Origin: Polynucleobacter necessarius
GTDB taxonomy: Bacteria; Pseudomonadota; Gammaproteobacteria; Burkholderiales; Burkholderiaceae
Reading direction: 5' to 3'
Assembly (NCBI RefSeq): GCF_900096755.1
Contig: NZ_LT615227.1
Location: forward strand, 1,081,821 to 1,145,820
Length of the DNA stretch: 64,000 nucleotides
This document shows positions 51,695 through 63,011 of the stretch, one piece after another. Each line of letters begins with the position of its first letter. Within the stretch, counting starts at the first letter, position 1. The position numbers were made by a program, and so were the translations under genes. Below the pieces are notes generated by a model. It worked only from the letters and a program-made list of their open reading frames with translations. It did not search any database and was not told the origin of the DNA.

Positions 51695-54030
51695 ATTTTC
51701 TGACCTCTCCTTTGCGCATTTCCGCCCGCTTCATCACTCAGCTGGTATTGCTATTTGCTGTGGCTTTTAGCTCGAGCGTTTATTCAGCAGATTCTTTTGT
51801 TGTAAAAGATATTCGCGTAGAGGGATTGCAAAGGGTAGAGCCAGGCACTGTATTTAGTTATTTATCGGTGCAGGTTGGGGGCACTTTTACCGAGGAAAAG
51901 GGTGCCGAGGCAATCAAGGCTTTATATAGCACCGGATTCTTTAGGGACGTTCAGATTCAGGCCCAAGGAAGCGTGTTGATTGTGATCGTTGAAGAGCGAC
52001 CTACGATTTCAAGAATTGAATTTACAGGGATGAAGGAATTCGACCTTGAGGTTGTGCGCAAATCTTTAAAAACAGTTGGCGTTGCTGAAGCACGTTTCTA
52101 TGACAAGGCTTTGATTGACAAAGCTGAGCAAGAGTTGAAGCGCCAGTACGTAGGTAAGGGAATGTTCGCTGCTGAAGTGGTGGCTACGGTTATGCCGATT
52201 GAGCGTAATCAGGTGGCGATTTATTTCAATGTGGATGAAGGCCCCGTAGCGAAAATTCAGGAAATCAATTTTATTGGTAATGAAGTCTTTAGCGAGAGCA
52301 CGCTAAAGGGTGAGATGCAGCTTAAAACAGGCGGCTGGTTATCTTGGTATAGCAAAGACAATTTGTATTCCAAGCAAAAATTAACGGCTGACTTAGAGAC
52401 TATTCGCTCTTACTATCTCAATCGCGGCTATCTTGAGTTTGTGATTGAATCTACTCAGGTTTCTATTACGCCGGACAAAAAAGGCATTTACCTTACCGTC
52501 AGTATTCGAGAAGGAAAAAAATTCACCGTTAAAGAGGTGCGTTTGGCTGGTGAAACGTTAGGTAAAGAAGCTGAATTGATGCAGTTGATCACTCTAAAGC
52601 CTGGCGACACTTTTTCCTCTGCCCGCTTGACCGAGAGCACAAAGGCTATCGCTGAGATATTGGGTTCCTATGGCTATGCGTTTGCAACTATCAACCCTCA
52701 GCCTGATATTCGTCGAGACTTGGCCGAGGTAGATTTAACTTTAGTTGTTGATCCTGGCCGTCGTATCTACGTTCGACAAGTGGCGATTAGTGGTAATGCA
52801 AAGACTCGCGATATGGTGATTCGTCGTGAGATGCGTCAGTTTGAGAGCTCTTGGTTTGACAGTGAAAAAATTGATTTATCCAAAAAACGTCTGGGTCGTT
52901 TAGGTTACTTTACAGAAACCGATATCACCACAGAAGATGTTCCTGGCTCACCTGATCAGGTTGATGTAAATGTGAAGGTTACCGAGAAGCCAACTGGCGC
53001 CGTCACACTTGGTGCAGGTTTCTCTTCTACTGAAAAATTGATTTTGTCAGCAGGCGTTAATCAAGACAATGCGTTTGGTACAGGCACTGCAATTGGCTTG
53101 AATGCGTCCCTGGATAAGATCTCTCAGAATCTGACGCTCTCGAATTACGACCCATACTTCACGGAAGACGGCATTAGTCGCTATACCGATTTGTACTATC
53201 GATCATCCAAGCCGCTATACTATGTTGGCGACCCTGACTATCAAATTAAATCTGTGGGCTCAAACATCAAGTTTGGCGTTCCTTACACCGAAGTAGATCG
53301 CGTTTTCTTTGGTTCCGGCATCGAGGTATTTAGTATTTATGCGACTACTAATACGCCAGTCCCTTACCAAAACTACGTAAACAGTTTTGGCGGCACAGTG
53401 CCTGGGCGCTTACAAACTTATAACGTGCCTGTAACGGTTGGTTGGACTCGTGATGGACGCGATAGCACATTGATACCTTCCGATGGCTCTTTGCAGCAAC
53501 TGTCAGGTGAGGTTGGAACCCCAGTGGGAGATCTCACTTTCTATCGTTTGTATGGGCAGTACCAAAAATATCACTCATTCTCAAAAGGAAATATTCTGTC
53601 CTTTAATGGTGAGATTGGTTATGGTGAAGCGTATGGCTCCAAGCCGTTCCCTATTACCAAGAACTACTTTGTTGGCGGTATTGGTTCTGTGCGTGGCTAT
53701 GCCCCTGGATCCCTTGGGCCTCAGTACTTCAACACCATTATTGGCGCTTACCAGCCAACCGGCGGCCAGTCCAAGATTGTGAGCAACGTTGAATACACCT
53801 TCCCTGTTCCAGGTTCTGGTGTTGATAAAACCTTGCGCCTATTTACCTTCGTCGACGGTGGTAATGCGTTCGGAGGAAATATCAATCTAGTCTTAAAATA
53901 TTCCTATGGATTGGGTTTATCATGGATATCACCGTTGGGGCCTTTGAAGTTTAGTTACGGCATACCGTACAAAGCTCAGCCTACGGATAATATTCAGCGT
54001 TTGCAGTTCCAAGTGGGTACAGCGTTCTAA
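51691..54030 (+). CDS. bamA: Outer-membrane assembly factor BamA
   Basis: Core of the BAM complex that inserts beta-barrel proteins. A signal peptide (about residues 1-33, ending SSVYSA) precedes five POTRA domains (FVVKDIRVEGLQRVEPGTV opens the first) and a 16-strand barrel from about residue 450, with VRGYAPGSLGP as the loop-6 VRGY motif, ending LQRLQFQVGTAF with a C-terminal Phe. The 779 residues are complete. The start is TTG 51691, overlapping the rseP stop (TTGA) with no clear ribosome site, so it probably relied on coupled translation of rseP, which is now broken. Confidence 0.96.
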   Translation: MNFLTSPLRISARFITQLVLLFAVAFSSSVYSADSFVVKDIRVEGLQRVEPGTVFSYLSVQVGGTFTEEKGAEAIKALYSTGFFRDVQIQAQGSVLIVIVEERPTISRIEFTGMKEFDLEVVRKSLKTVGVAEARFYDKALIDKAEQELKRQYVGKGMFAAEVVATVMPIERNQVAIYFNVDEGPVAKIQEINFIGNEVFSESTLKGEMQLKTGGWLSWYSKDNLYSKQKLTADLETIRSYYLNRGYLEFVIESTQVSITPDKKGIYLTVSIREGKKFTVKEVRLAGETLGKEAELMQLITLKPGDTFSSARLTESTKAIAEILGSYGYAFATINPQPDIRRDLAEVDLTLVVDPGRRIYVRQVAISGNAKTRDMVIRREMRQFESSWFDSEKIDLSKKRLGRLGYFTETDITTEDVPGSPDQVDVNVKVTEKPTGAVTLGAGFSSTEKLILSAGVNQDNAFGTGTAIGLNASLDKISQNLTLSNYDPYFTEDGISRYTDLYYRSSKPLYYVGDPDYQIKSVGSNIKFGVPYTEVDRVFFGSGIEVFSIYATTNTPVPYQNYVNSFGGTVPGRLQTYNVPVTVGWTRDGRDSTLIPSDGSLQQLSGEVGTPVGDLTFYRLYGQYQKYHSFSKGNILSFNGEIGYGEAYGSKPFPITKNYFVGGIGSVRGYAPGSLGPQYFNTIIGAYQPTGGQSKIVSNVEYTFPVPGSGVDKTLRLFTFVDGGNAFGGNINLVLKYSYGLGLSWISPLGPLKFSYGIPYKAQPTDNIQRLQFQVGTAF

Positions 54031-54049
54031 ATTGTTTAAGGAAAGTTTT

Positions 54050-54577
54050 ATGAAGCTTTGTCAATCTTCTAAATGGATTCAAATTGGTGTTATTGCCGCT
54101 ATTTCGGCAATTGCAATTCCTCAGACATTTGCGCAAGATTCAGGAACTCGAGTTGCAGTGGTGAACTCAGAAAAAGTATTTAGCGAATCTAATTTAGCTA
54201 AAGCGATGCAGACTCGCTTACAAAATGAATTTACTAAGCGTCAGAATGATTTGCGTGATAGCGCCCAAAAAATTAAATCTGCTGCAGAAAAGCTAGATCG
54301 TGATGCTGCCGTAATGAATGAAGCAGATCGCATTCGTCGTCAACGTGAATTAGCGGAGCAAGATCGCGAATTGCAACGCAAGCAACGTGAATTTACTGAG
54401 GATCTCAATCAGCGTACATTCGAAGAGCGTGCAAAAATTGCTGAGAAGGCTAATTCAGTTCTCAAGCAAATCGCCGAACAACGCAAGATTGATGTGATTG
54501 TTCAAGAGGCTGCTTACGTAAGTCCAAAGTCTGATATCACTGAAGATGTTATCAAGGCTTTAAATAGCCAGAAATAA
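54050..54577 (+). CDS. skp: Periplasmic chaperone Skp/OmpH
   Basis: Trimeric chaperone that holds unfolded outer-membrane proteins on the way to BamA. A signal peptide ends near IPQTFAQ (about residue 27); the mature part starts [20 protein letters not shown] and then forms long charged helices. ATG 54050, behind AAGGAAAG, is preferred to TTG 54032. The product is 175 residues. The bamA-skp-lpxD order is conserved. Confidence 0.94.
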   Translation: MKLCQSSKWIQIGVIAAISAIAIPQTFAQDSGTRVAVVNSEKVFSESNLAKAMQTRLQNEFTKRQNDLRDSAQKIKSAAEKLDRDAAVMNEADRIRRQRELAEQDRELQRKQREFTEDLNQRTFEERAKIAEKANSVLKQIAEQRKIDVIVQEAAYVSPKSDITEDVIKALNSQK

Positions 54578-54582
54578 GCTTT

Positions 54583-55650
54583 ATGCCGACCGCCATCGAG
54601 CTGGCCGAACAGTTTCAAGCAAGCTTGGTGGGGGAGGCATCCCTCAGTTTTATTGGCTTAGCTCCGCTAGAGCGAGCTCAATCCAATCAAATCTCTTTTC
54701 TCTCAAATCTGCTGTATCGACAGCAGGCTAGCGATAGTTCTGCTGGTGCTTTGATTGTCAGCAAATCAGATTTGGCGTTTTTGCAGGCAAACCCAAGCGC
54801 TCACTCTGCGAAGCGGGTTTACTTTGTTGCCAAAAATCCCTACGCAACTTTTGCCAGAATGGCACAACACTTTGCCAAAGCGAGCGCGCCACTTTATACA
54901 CCTGGGATTCATCCTAGCGTTGCAATTGACGCGAGTGCAGTTGTACCTGCTTCATGCCATATTGGCCCCTTCGTGCAAATTGGTCCAGGCGTAAAGCTGG
55001 GTGAACGAGTTTCGATCTTGGGCAATACAGCTATTGCTAAAGATGCTGTTGTCGCAAGCGATACACTGATTTATCCATCCGTTTCGATTTATCACGGCAC
55101 CCAAATTGGTGAGCGCTGCATTATTCATAGCGGTGCGGTTATTGGTGCAGATGGCTTTGGCTTCGCCCCAGACTTTTCGGCAACTGGTGGTGAATGGGCC
55201 AAGATCCCACAAACAGGGCGAGTAGTGATCGGCAGTGATGTGGAAATCGGCGCATCCACCACGATTGATCGCGGAGCCATGAGTGACACGGTTATTGGGG
55301 CTGGCACAAAGATTGATAATCAGGTTCAAATTGCGCATAACGTTATTGTTGGCAATTGCTGTGTGATCGCCGGATGCGCTGCCATTTCTGGAAGTACTAA
55401 GATTGGTAACTTCTGCATCATTGGAGGCGCAGCAAATTTTGCGGGCCACCTCACTATTGCCGATAGAACGACTGTTTCGGGCAATACATCGATCATTCGC
55501 TCCATTACTGAGCCTGGGCAGCACTTTACTGGGGTCTACCCATCTATGCTCCATGGTGCCTGGGAGAAAAATGCGGCTATTTTGCGTGGCCTAGATAAAA
55601 TACGTCAACGTTTACGTTTGCTGGATAAGAACAAAAATACAGAGTCCTAA
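54583..55650 (+). CDS. lpxD: UDP-3-O-acylglucosamine N-acyltransferase
   Basis: Third step of lipid A synthesis, adding the amide-linked acyl chain. An N-terminal uridine-binding domain ([12 protein letters not shown]) is followed by a left-handed beta-helix of hexapeptide repeats and the catalytic-histidine region [12 protein letters not shown] near 245; [10 protein letters not shown] is near 187. The 355 residues are typical. Intact. Confidence 0.96.
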   Translation: MPTAIELAEQFQASLVGEASLSFIGLAPLERAQSNQISFLSNLLYRQQASDSSAGALIVSKSDLAFLQANPSAHSAKRVYFVAKNPYATFARMAQHFAKASAPLYTPGIHPSVAIDASAVVPASCHIGPFVQIGPGVKLGERVSILGNTAIAKDAVVASDTLIYPSVSIYHGTQIGERCIIHSGAVIGADGFGFAPDFSATGGEWAKIPQTGRVVIGSDVEIGASTTIDRGAMSDTVIGAGTKIDNQVQIAHNVIVGNCCVIAGCAAISGSTKIGNFCIIGGAANFAGHLTIADRTTVSGNTSIIRSITEPGQHFTGVYPSMLHGAWEKNAAILRGLDKIRQRLRLLDKNKNTES

Positions 55651-55696
55651 TACTCTGCAGTATCTAAAACTATTATTAACTTTAAGCGGGTCATAT

Positions 55697-56146
55697 ATGA
55701 GCACACCAATTGCAATCGATATCAACAAGATTCTAAAGTTGTTACCGCATCGCTACCCATTTCTATTGGTGGATCGCGTATTGGAAATCAGCCCGCGCGA
55801 GAGCATTACTGCATTAAAGAATGTGACTATGAATGAGTCATTCTTTCAAGGGCACTTCCCCGATTTTCCGGTGATGCCTGGAGTTCTGATTATTGAAGCC
55901 TTGGCTCAAACCGCCGCTTTGTTGACCTTCTCCGAAGAGCGTGCAGAGGATGCAATCTATTATTTTGCTGGAATTGATGGCGCTCGTTTTAAAAAGCCTG
56001 TTTTGCCTGGCGATCAGCTAATCATGACTGCAAAGTTAGAGCGTGGGCGTGCTGGTATTTATAAGTTTGCAGTTCAAGCCACTGTAGATGGTGAAATTGC
56101 TGCTGAAGCGAATATTACTTGTGCGGTACGTACGAAAGGCGCGTAA
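55697..56146 (+). CDS. fabZ: 3-hydroxyacyl-ACP dehydratase FabZ
   Basis: Dehydrates 3-hydroxyacyl-ACP in fatty acid elongation. Hot-dog fold with catalytic His53 ([14 protein letters not shown]) and Glu67 ([10 protein letters not shown]), plus [14 protein letters not shown] near residue 15. The 149 residues are typical. Its product pool competes with LpxA and LpxD for hydroxyacyl chains. Shares one base with lpxA (TAATG). Confidence 0.97.
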   Translation: MSTPIAIDINKILKLLPHRYPFLLVDRVLEISPRESITALKNVTMNESFFQGHFPDFPVMPGVLIIEALAQTAALLTFSEERAEDAIYYFAGIDGARFKKPVLPGDQLIMTAKLERGRAGIYKFAVQATVDGEIAAEANITCAVRTKGA

Positions 56147-56943
56147 TGACAAGGATTCATGCATCTGCTGTTGTAGATAGCAGGGCTGAACTGGCTAGTG
56201 ATGTTGAAATTGGCCCATATTCTGTTATTGGTCCCAACGTCAAGATTGGCGCCGGTACAAAAGTAGGCTCGCATACTATCATTGAGGGTTACACCACAAT
56301 CGGTAAGGAGAATAGTTTTGCTCACTTTGCAGCGATTGGTGGGGCACCGCAGGATATGAAATACCGCGGTGAGTCAACTCAATTAATTATTGGCGATCGC
56401 AATACGATTCGTGAGTTCACGACTATTCACATGGGTACTTCCCAAGATTTGGGTATTACGCGAATTGGTAATGACAATTGGATCATGGCTTATGTACACA
56501 TCGCCCATGATTGCCAGGTTGGTAACCATACGATTTTCTCGAGCAATGCGCAAATCGCTGGCCATGTTCAGGTTGATGATTGGGCCATTATGGGTGGCAT
56601 GTCAGGCGTTCACCAATTTGTTCGCATTGGTCAACACGCTATGTTGGGCGGCGCATCTGCTTTAGTACAGGATATCCCACCATTTGTAATTGCGGCTGGA
56701 GATAAAGCCTGTCCTCATGGTATTAACGTTGAGGGCTTAAAGCGTCGCGGTTTCTCAAGCGAAACAATCTCTGCTTTGCGCCAGGCTTATAAGGTCTTGT
56801 ATAAGGATGGCTTGAGTTTTGAAGAGGCTAAAGTAGAAATTCAGAAAATGGTTACTGCTCATTCGGCAGATGCTGCCACTGCAGAAAAGTTAGCGCAATT
56901 CCATGACTTTATCGCCGCCTCAATCCGCGGCATCATTCGGTAA
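56146..56943 (+). CDS. lpxA: UDP-N-acetylglucosamine acyltransferase
   Basis: First step of lipid A synthesis. A trimeric left-handed beta-helix of hexapeptide repeats ([20 protein letters not shown] onward), the catalytic histidine in [12 protein letters not shown] near residue 120, and a helical C-terminal domain with [23 protein letters not shown] 56146 overlaps the fabZ stop and gives 265 residues; a longer frame from 56119 is rejected. The last 41 bases overlap lpxB. Confidence 0.96.
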   Translation: MTRIHASAVVDSRAELASDVEIGPYSVIGPNVKIGAGTKVGSHTIIEGYTTIGKENSFAHFAAIGGAPQDMKYRGESTQLIIGDRNTIREFTTIHMGTSQDLGITRIGNDNWIMAYVHIAHDCQVGNHTIFSSNAQIAGHVQVDDWAIMGGMSGVHQFVRIGQHAMLGGASALVQDIPPFVIAAGDKACPHGINVEGLKRRGFSSETISALRQAYKVLYKDGLSFEEAKVEIQKMVTAHSADAATAEKLAQFHDFIAASIRGIIR

Positions 56944-58156
56944 CGGAATTACTTTGCCAAAGTTAGCTTGTGTAGCAGGTGAACCTTCTGGCGACCTACT
57001 AGCTGCGCCAGTACTTAGCGCATTAAATCAAATACCGGATATGGCCGGTCTCGAGGTTTATGGAATCGGTGGCCCTCGTATGCAGGCCGAAGGAATGCGC
57101 TCAGATTGGCCGATGGAAACCTTAAGTGTCCGTGGTTATGTTGAGGCTATTAAACAGCTTCCAGCTATTTTGAAGCTACGCAAAGGGCTAATTCAAAATC
57201 TCCTGCATGAAGGTCGTCCAGATGTTTATTTGGGGGTTGATGCGCCTGACTTTAATTTGGGTGTTGAGTTGCAGTTGCGTAAGGCAGGTATTCCCACTCT
57301 GCATTTGGTGTCCCCCTCAATCTGGGCTTGGCGAGCAGGACGGATCAAGAAGATCTCACAAGCAGTCGAGCGCATGCTCTGTATCTTCCCCTTTGAGACT
57401 GAGATTTATGACCGTGCTGGTGTTGCCTCAACTTATGTAGGGCACCCATTAGCGAGTGATATACCCTTAGAGCCAGACACGCAGGGTGCCAGAGAAAAGA
57501 TTGCTAAAGTGCTGCATAAAGGCGACTCCTTTGATGGGGTTGTAGTTGCTGTTTTGCCGGGAAGTCGTGGCTCAGAGATTGAGTTGATTGCACCAGTCTT
57601 TTTTGAAACGATGCTCTTGTTGGCAGAACGATATAAAGGGCAAAAGCTCCACTTTTTAGTTCCGATAGCGACGCCGCGTCTGCGCGAACCCCTTGAGCAA
57701 CTTTTACTAAATACAAAAAATCTAAATGCGGATATTCAGATTCATTTGCTAGCTGGTATGGCTGATGAAGTGCTAGAGGCATCTGATGTGGTCCTCATTG
57801 CTAGTGGTACCGCAACCTTGCAGGCTGCTTTATGGAAAAAGCCGATGGTAATTTCTTATAAGGTTCCCTGGTTGACTGCTCAAATCATGAAACGTCAAGG
57901 CTATTTGCCTTACGTAGGTTTACCAAATATTTTATGCGGTGAGTTTGTTGTGCCAGAACTCCTTCAGGATGACGCTACACCAGAAAAATTGGCTAATGCT
58001 GTGCAGGCTTGGTTGGAACACCCAACTAAGGTTGCAGGCCTAAAAGAGCGCTTTGCGCAGATGCATGAAACACTTCGTCGTCCTACTGGTTTATTGGTTG
58101 CGCAAGCGGTCGCTCAAACGATTGAAAGTGTTCGAAGTAAGCGAGTTGCTTCATGA
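56903..58156 (+). CDS. lpxB: Lipid A disaccharide synthase
   Basis: Condenses UDP-2,3-diacylglucosamine with lipid X. The family opening [18 protein letters not shown] is near residue 21, followed by [47 protein letters not shown] and [14 protein letters not shown]. The 417 residues include about 20 before the conserved part; the ATG at 56903 lies inside lpxA, and TTG 56955 (MPKLACVAG) is a plausible shorter start. The stop overlaps rnhB (ATGA). Intact. Confidence 0.95.
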   Translation: MTLSPPQSAASFGNGITLPKLACVAGEPSGDLLAAPVLSALNQIPDMAGLEVYGIGGPRMQAEGMRSDWPMETLSVRGYVEAIKQLPAILKLRKGLIQNLLHEGRPDVYLGVDAPDFNLGVELQLRKAGIPTLHLVSPSIWAWRAGRIKKISQAVERMLCIFPFETEIYDRAGVASTYVGHPLASDIPLEPDTQGAREKIAKVLHKGDSFDGVVVAVLPGSRGSEIELIAPVFFETMLLLAERYKGQKLHFLVPIATPRLREPLEQLLLNTKNLNADIQIHLLAGMADEVLEASDVVLIASGTATLQAALWKKPMVISYKVPWLTAQIMKRQGYLPYVGLPNILCGEFVVPELLQDDATPEKLANAVQAWLEHPTKVAGLKERFAQMHETLRRPTGLLVAQAVAQTIESVRSKRVAS

Positions 58157-58746
58157 GCTTCATTTGGGTCTGCGGTGTTGATGAGGCTGGGCGTGGGCCG
58201 TTAGTTGGCGCGGTCGTTGCAGGCGCTGTAGTACTTGATCCAAGTAATCCCATCGAGGGCCTCAAAGATTCTAAGAAGTTAACTGCTGCTCGCCGAGAAT
58301 ATCTCTATGAGCAAATCATGCAAAAGGCAAAGGCTTGGGGTGTTGGTGAAGCCAGCCCGGCGGAGATTGATCAGATCAATATCTTGCAGGCCACTATGTT
58401 GGCAATGCGTCGCGCCATTGAGGACTTATCAATTCGTTTGGGCGCTTGGCCCGAGAAAGCCTTGATAGACGGCAATCGCTGTCCTGAATTGCCAATCCCT
58501 GCAGAGGCAATTGTGAAAGGTGATTCTAAAGAACCTGCAATTTCTGCGGCATCGATTGTCGCTAAGGTGACGCGTGATCATCAAATGATGGCACTACACG
58601 AGCGTCATCCAGAATATGGGTTTGCGCGACATATGGGATACCCAACCGAAGCTCATTTCGCAGCACTGAAGCAGTACGGTGTATGTGATCAACATAGGCG
58701 AAGTTTTTCGCCAGTACGTAAAGCACTTGAATCCACTGCAAGCTAA
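58153..58746 (+). CDS. rnhB: Ribonuclease HII
   Basis: Cuts RNA in RNA-DNA hybrids, including single ribonucleotides. The catalytic acidic residues are in [14 protein letters not shown] (Asp10, Glu11), [11 protein letters not shown] near 97 and [12 protein letters not shown] near 137. The 197 residues are typical. Overlaps lpxB by 4 bases. Intact. Confidence 0.96.
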   Translation: MSFIWVCGVDEAGRGPLVGAVVAGAVVLDPSNPIEGLKDSKKLTAARREYLYEQIMQKAKAWGVGEASPAEIDQINILQATMLAMRRAIEDLSIRLGAWPEKALIDGNRCPELPIPAEAIVKGDSKEPAISAASIVAKVTRDHQMMALHERHPEYGFARHMGYPTEAHFAALKQYGVCDQHRRSFSPVRKALESTAS

Positions 58747-58760
58747 GTTGCGAATTAGTT

Positions 58761-59585
58761 ATGAACTTTGACATCATCACCTCTAAAGAGAATCCTTTAT
58801 TTAAAGAGATTCGCCTTTTACAGGCTACCGGCTCGAAAGGGCGGAAAGCTAGACTTGCAAGCGGCCAGGCGTTGCTGGAAGGCATCCACCTGGTACAAAC
58901 CTGGGTGGGTGACCCCGGCTTAAAGATGTTACTCACCTCGGAAGTTGGCCTAAAAAATGTAGAGATTTCTGAAGCGGTTTACTCGCATATTGAAATCTGT
59001 CCCGATACCAAGGTATTTCAGTTGGATAGCACGCTATGGGATCTATTGAGTGACTTGGTGAATGCGCCACATATTGCTGGCTTGCTCGATTTGCCCAAGT
59101 CCACGCTCACTCCGCCGCAATCCATTGCTGCTTTAGATGGGGATGTCGTAATTTTGGATCGAGTGCAAGATGCGGGCAATGTGGGATCTATATTGCGTAC
59201 TGCGGCAGCAGCAGGTTTTACAAAAGTAATCGCTTTATCGGGATGTGCGCATCTATGGTCTACCAAAGTTTTACGAGCTGGCATGGGCGCTCATCGCCTG
59301 CTGGATTTGTATGAAGGCTGGTCCAATCAGCAGGTATTGAGTGCTGTTACCGCTCCTTTGATGGCCGCTACAGCTGATGCTGAGCAAGACCTCTTCTCGC
59401 TGAAAAAAGAGTTATTGCATCCTGTTGCGTGGGTGATGGGTAGCGAAGGGCAAGGCGTATCCGAAGACCTCCTAGCCCAAGCAAAAGGTGTGTCTATTCC
59501 GATTGATCCACGCGTGGAATCGCTTAATGTATCTACAGCAGCAGCAGTTTGTCTATTTGAGACGCTGCGAGTCAGACGTAGTTAG
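58761..59585 (+). CDS. SpoU/TrmH-family RNA methyltransferase
   Basis: SAM-dependent 2'-O-ribose methyltransferase with a trefoil knot. Motif 1 is VILDRVQDAGNVGSILRTAA near residue 132, motif 2 WVMGSEGQGVS near 217, and motif 3 LNVSTAAAVCLFETLR at the C terminus. An N-terminal substrate-binding domain (LQATGSKGRKARLASGQALL) suggests an rRNA target, but the exact nucleotide cannot be named. The 274 residues are typical. Last intact gene of the long operon, convergent with ppsR. Confidence 0.9.
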   Translation: MNFDIITSKENPLFKEIRLLQATGSKGRKARLASGQALLEGIHLVQTWVGDPGLKMLLTSEVGLKNVEISEAVYSHIEICPDTKVFQLDSTLWDLLSDLVNAPHIAGLLDLPKSTLTPPQSIAALDGDVVILDRVQDAGNVGSILRTAAAAGFTKVIALSGCAHLWSTKVLRAGMGAHRLLDLYEGWSNQQVLSAVTAPLMAATADAEQDLFSLKKELLHPVAWVMGSEGQGVSEDLLAQAKGVSIPIDPRVESLNVSTAAAVCLFETLRVRRS

Positions 59586-59603
59586 CAATCCATGAGGGGC
59601 TAA

Positions 59604-60433
59604 TTAGCCCAGTATGGTCTTGTCTGACTTGATTGCTTGCAGCACGGTGGTAGCAATCTCTTCAATGGACTTGCTAGTTGTTAGCACCCAGGGAATAGAC
59701 TGCTTTTTCATCATGGCCGTCGCTTCATTGATTTCGTAACGGCAGTTTTCTAATTTGGCGTAATTGCTGCCAGGTCTACGTTCATTGCGTATCTCGGACA
59801 AGCGTTCAGCATCAATCATCAAACCAAAAATCTTTTGTCGATAAGGGACTAGGTCCTTAGGTAGCTGACCGCGTTCAAAGTCCTCCGGAATGAGTGGGTA
59901 GTTGGCAGCCTTCAATCCATACTGCATTGCAAGATACAAACTCGTCGGAGTTTTTCCAACCCGCGAGATGCCAATCAAGATGACATCGGCTTCGGCCAAA
60001 TTTTGATTGGATTGACCGTCATCGTGAGCTAATGAGTAATTTATTGCTTTAATTCGATTCTTATAGGCTTCGGTATCCGCATTGTGGTGAAGACGGTTCA
60101 TGGCATGAGTCGATTTCATGCCCAAAGCTGCCTCTAGTGGGGCCACAAAGGTTTGGAACATATCCAGGATGAGGCCATTAGCCTTCCCAACAATGGAATT
60201 GAGCTCGGCATTCACCAAAGTGGTGAAAACAATCGGTTGCACCTCATATTTATTAAAGGCCTGGTTAATGCTGCTAACAGCTTCATGGGCTTTTATCAGC
60301 GGCTATCCACAAAAGGGATGCGAATGTGCTTAAAAGTGGCCTCAAATTGGGCCAAAATCGACTGGCTGAAGTTCTCGGCAGTAATGCCGGTGCCGTCAGA
60401 GACGATAAAAACAATGCGGGTTTCGTTGGACAT
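59604..60433 (-). pseudogene. ppsR: PEP synthase regulatory kinase/pyrophosphorylase, frameshifted
   Basis: Bifunctional enzyme that inactivates and reactivates PEP synthase by phosphorylation. From ATG 60433 the frame reads RIVFIVSDGTGITAENFSQS and stops at TGA 60298-60296 (codon 46). Another frame continues as KAHEAVSSINQAF and QPIVFTTLVNAEL, including the P-loop-like VILIGISRVGKTPTSLYLA, to the stop at 59604. Removing one C (gg at 60301-60302 on plus) and one A (tttt at 60291-60294) restores SADKAHEA; a T plus an A insertion is an alternative reading. The longer piece could start at GTG 60242 but lacks the N terminus. Its target gene ppsA is broken too. Confidence 0.85.
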
Positions 60434-60539
60434 GGATTTGGCTCAAAAGTCAGGGTCAGCACTACAATAGAATCATATTAAAGCATGGCCCATTTGAGGT
60501 GCCCGCTACACCAGTTTCCTTATCTTTTGAGAGTATTTT

Positions 60540-62941
60540 ATGTCCAACCAACAGCAACAAAATAGCAACATTGCAGATGCCTATGTATATTGCCTTTTGA
60601 GCAACTCCGTATGACTGATGTCGAATCAGTCGGCGGTAAGAATGCTTCTTTAGGTGAAATGATTTCTCAGTTAGCTTCAACCGGTGTTCGTGTACCGACT
60701 GGTTTTGCTACTACCGCATTGGCATTCCGTGACTTTCTAAAACACAATAACTTGACTGAGCGTATTCAACAGCGCTCTTAGAGGGTTTGAATATTGATGA
60801 TGTGCGTGCACTTGCTCAAACTGGTGCCGAGATTCGTAATTGGATTGAAACTGCTCCATTTCAGCCAAAACTGGATGAAGAGATTCGCAAGGCATTTGCA
60901 GTTTTAGATGACTCAGGAAAAGGCTCTTTTGCTGTACGTTCATCCGCTACTGCTGAAGACTTGCCAGACGCTTCATTTGCTGGCCAGCAAGAAACTTTCT
61001 CGAACGTCGAGGGTATTGATGATGTTCTCAAGAAAATCCGTGAAGTGTTTGCTTCTTTGTACAACGATCGCGCAATCTCCTACCGTGTTCATAAGGGCTT
61101 TGCCCATGCTGAAGTAGCCTTATCTGCCGGTATTCAGCGCATGGTGCGTTCTGATTTGGGCGCTGCTGGCGTAATGTTTACGCTCGATACTGAGTCTGGA
61201 TTTGAGGATGTGGTTTTCATTACCTCAAGCTATGGCTTGGGCGAGACTGTTGTGCAGGGCGCCGTGAATCCTGACGAGTTTTATGTTTTTAAAACTACCT
61301 TAGCCAAAGATAAAAAGGCAATCATTCGCCGCTCTTTGGGTTCTAAGTTAATTCAGATGCAATTTGCCCCTAAGGGCTCGGCTGAAAAAGTGCAAACAGT
61401 AGACGTATCCCCAGAAAAACGTAATCGCTTTTCTTTGGAAGATGCGGATATTACTGAGTTGGCTAAATATGCTGTGATCATTGAAAAGCACTACGGTCGT
61501 CCAATGGATATCGAGTGGGGAAAAGATGGCCGCATTTATATTCTCCAGGCACGCCCTGAGACTGTGAAGAGTCAAGCAGCCGGTCAAGTGGAAATGCGTT
61601 ACAAGTTAAAAGGTAGCTCAAAAGTATTGACAAAAGGCCGTGCGATTGGCCAGAAGATCGGGGCAGGCCCCGTACGCATTATTCGTGATCCAAGCGAAAT
61701 GGACCGTGTTCAGCCAGGCGATGTATTGGTTGCCGACATGACTGACCTGAACTGGGAACAAGTAATGAAGCGCGCCTCTGCAATTGTGACTAACCGTGGC
61801 GGTCGTACTTGTCACGCAAGCGATTATTGCGCGTGAACTTGGCGTGCCAGCAGTTGTTGGTTGCGGTGATGCTACGGAGCACTTGCAAGACGGCATGATG
61901 GTGACTGTTTCTTGTGCCGAAGGCGATGAGGGTCATATTTACGATGGCTTGATTGAAACTGAAGTAACCGAAGTATCTCGCGGTGTCTTGCCAGAGATTC
62001 CAGTGAAGATCACCATGAATATTGGTAATCCTCAGTTGGCATTTGATTTCTGTCAGATCCCGAATGCCGGCGTAGGTTTAGCCCGTCTCGAGTTCATTAT
62101 CAATAACTACATCGGCGTACATCCGCGTGCAGTATTGGAATATCCAAACATTGATCCAGATCTCAAACGTGCAGTTGAAAGTGTTGCGCGTGGCTATGCT
62201 AGCCCCCGTCAGTTCTACGAAGATAAATTGGTTGAGGGCGTAGCCACAATTGCAGCCGCCTTCTATCCAAAGCCAGTCATTGTGCGTTTGTCCGACTTTA
62301 AGTCGAACGAATACAAGAAGTTGATTGGTGGATCACGTTATGAGCCTGATGAAGAAAACCCAATGCTGGGCTTCCGCGGCGCATCACGCTATGTATCTGA
62401 AGATTTCGGCGAAGCTTTTGCATTAGAGTGCGCCGCAATGAAGCGTGTACGCGAAGACATGGGCTTGGACAACGTAGAAATCATGGTTCCATTTGTGCGT
62501 ACGATAAATCAAGCTAAGCGCGTGATCGATATGATGGAGAAGTTTGGCCTCAAACGTGGCGTGAATGGCTTGCGTCTGATCATGATGTGCGAGATTCCAT
62601 CAAATGCAATTTTGGCTGATCAATTCCTTGAGTACTTTGATGGCTTCTCAATTGGCTCTAACGATATGACCCAGCTTACTCTTGGTCTTGATCGTGACTC
62701 CGGTATGGAGTTGCTGGCAATTGACTTTGATGAGCGCGATCCAGCGGTAGAGTTCATGATTGCTCGCTCTATCGATGCTTGCCGCAAGCAAAATAAATAC
62801 GTTGGTATTTGTGGTCAGGGTCCTTCAGATCATCCAGACTTTGCGCGTTGGTTGGTTGAGAAAGGTATTACTTCAATCTCATTAAATCCAGATAGCGTAG
62901 TAGCTACATGGGAGATGTTGGGGAAGAACTTAAAAGCCTAA
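60540..62941 (+). pseudogene. ppsA: Phosphoenolpyruvate synthase, three frameshifts
   Basis: PEP synthase makes PEP from pyruvate and ATP for gluconeogenesis. ATG 60540 reads NSNIADAYV then shifts at TATA (60586-60589). The second frame ([20 protein letters not shown]) shifts at CTCT (60775-60778). The third ([16 protein letters not shown] through the ATP-grasp domain) reaches the phospho-histidine segment GGRTCHA and shifts at AA (61818-61819). The fourth ([20 protein letters not shown], the PEP-binding barrel) runs to 62941. Removing TA, CT and A rebuilds one frame of about 800 residues. The catalytic histidine is severed from the C-terminal domain. The terminator downstream is intact. Confidence 0.92.
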
Positions 62942-62964
62942 CTTCAGAAAATTAAACTAGAAGT

Positions 62965-62994
62965 AAAAAGGCCTAGAGAAATCTAGGCCTTTTT
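62965..62994. terminator. Bidirectional terminator between ppsA and the Anbu gene
   Basis: Thirteen-base perfect arms AAAAAGGCCTAGA (62965-62977) and TCTAGGCCTTTTT (62982-62994) with a GAAA loop. T runs follow on both strands, suiting the convergent genes on either side. Confidence 0.92.
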
Positions 62995-63011
62995 GTTTGG
63001 AGCTTGGCAGT

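Noticed and set aside
59597..59610. GGGCTAATTAGCCC palindrome as a terminator between the SpoU gene and ppsR
   Set aside because: No T run follows on either strand, and it overlaps the ppsR stop codon.
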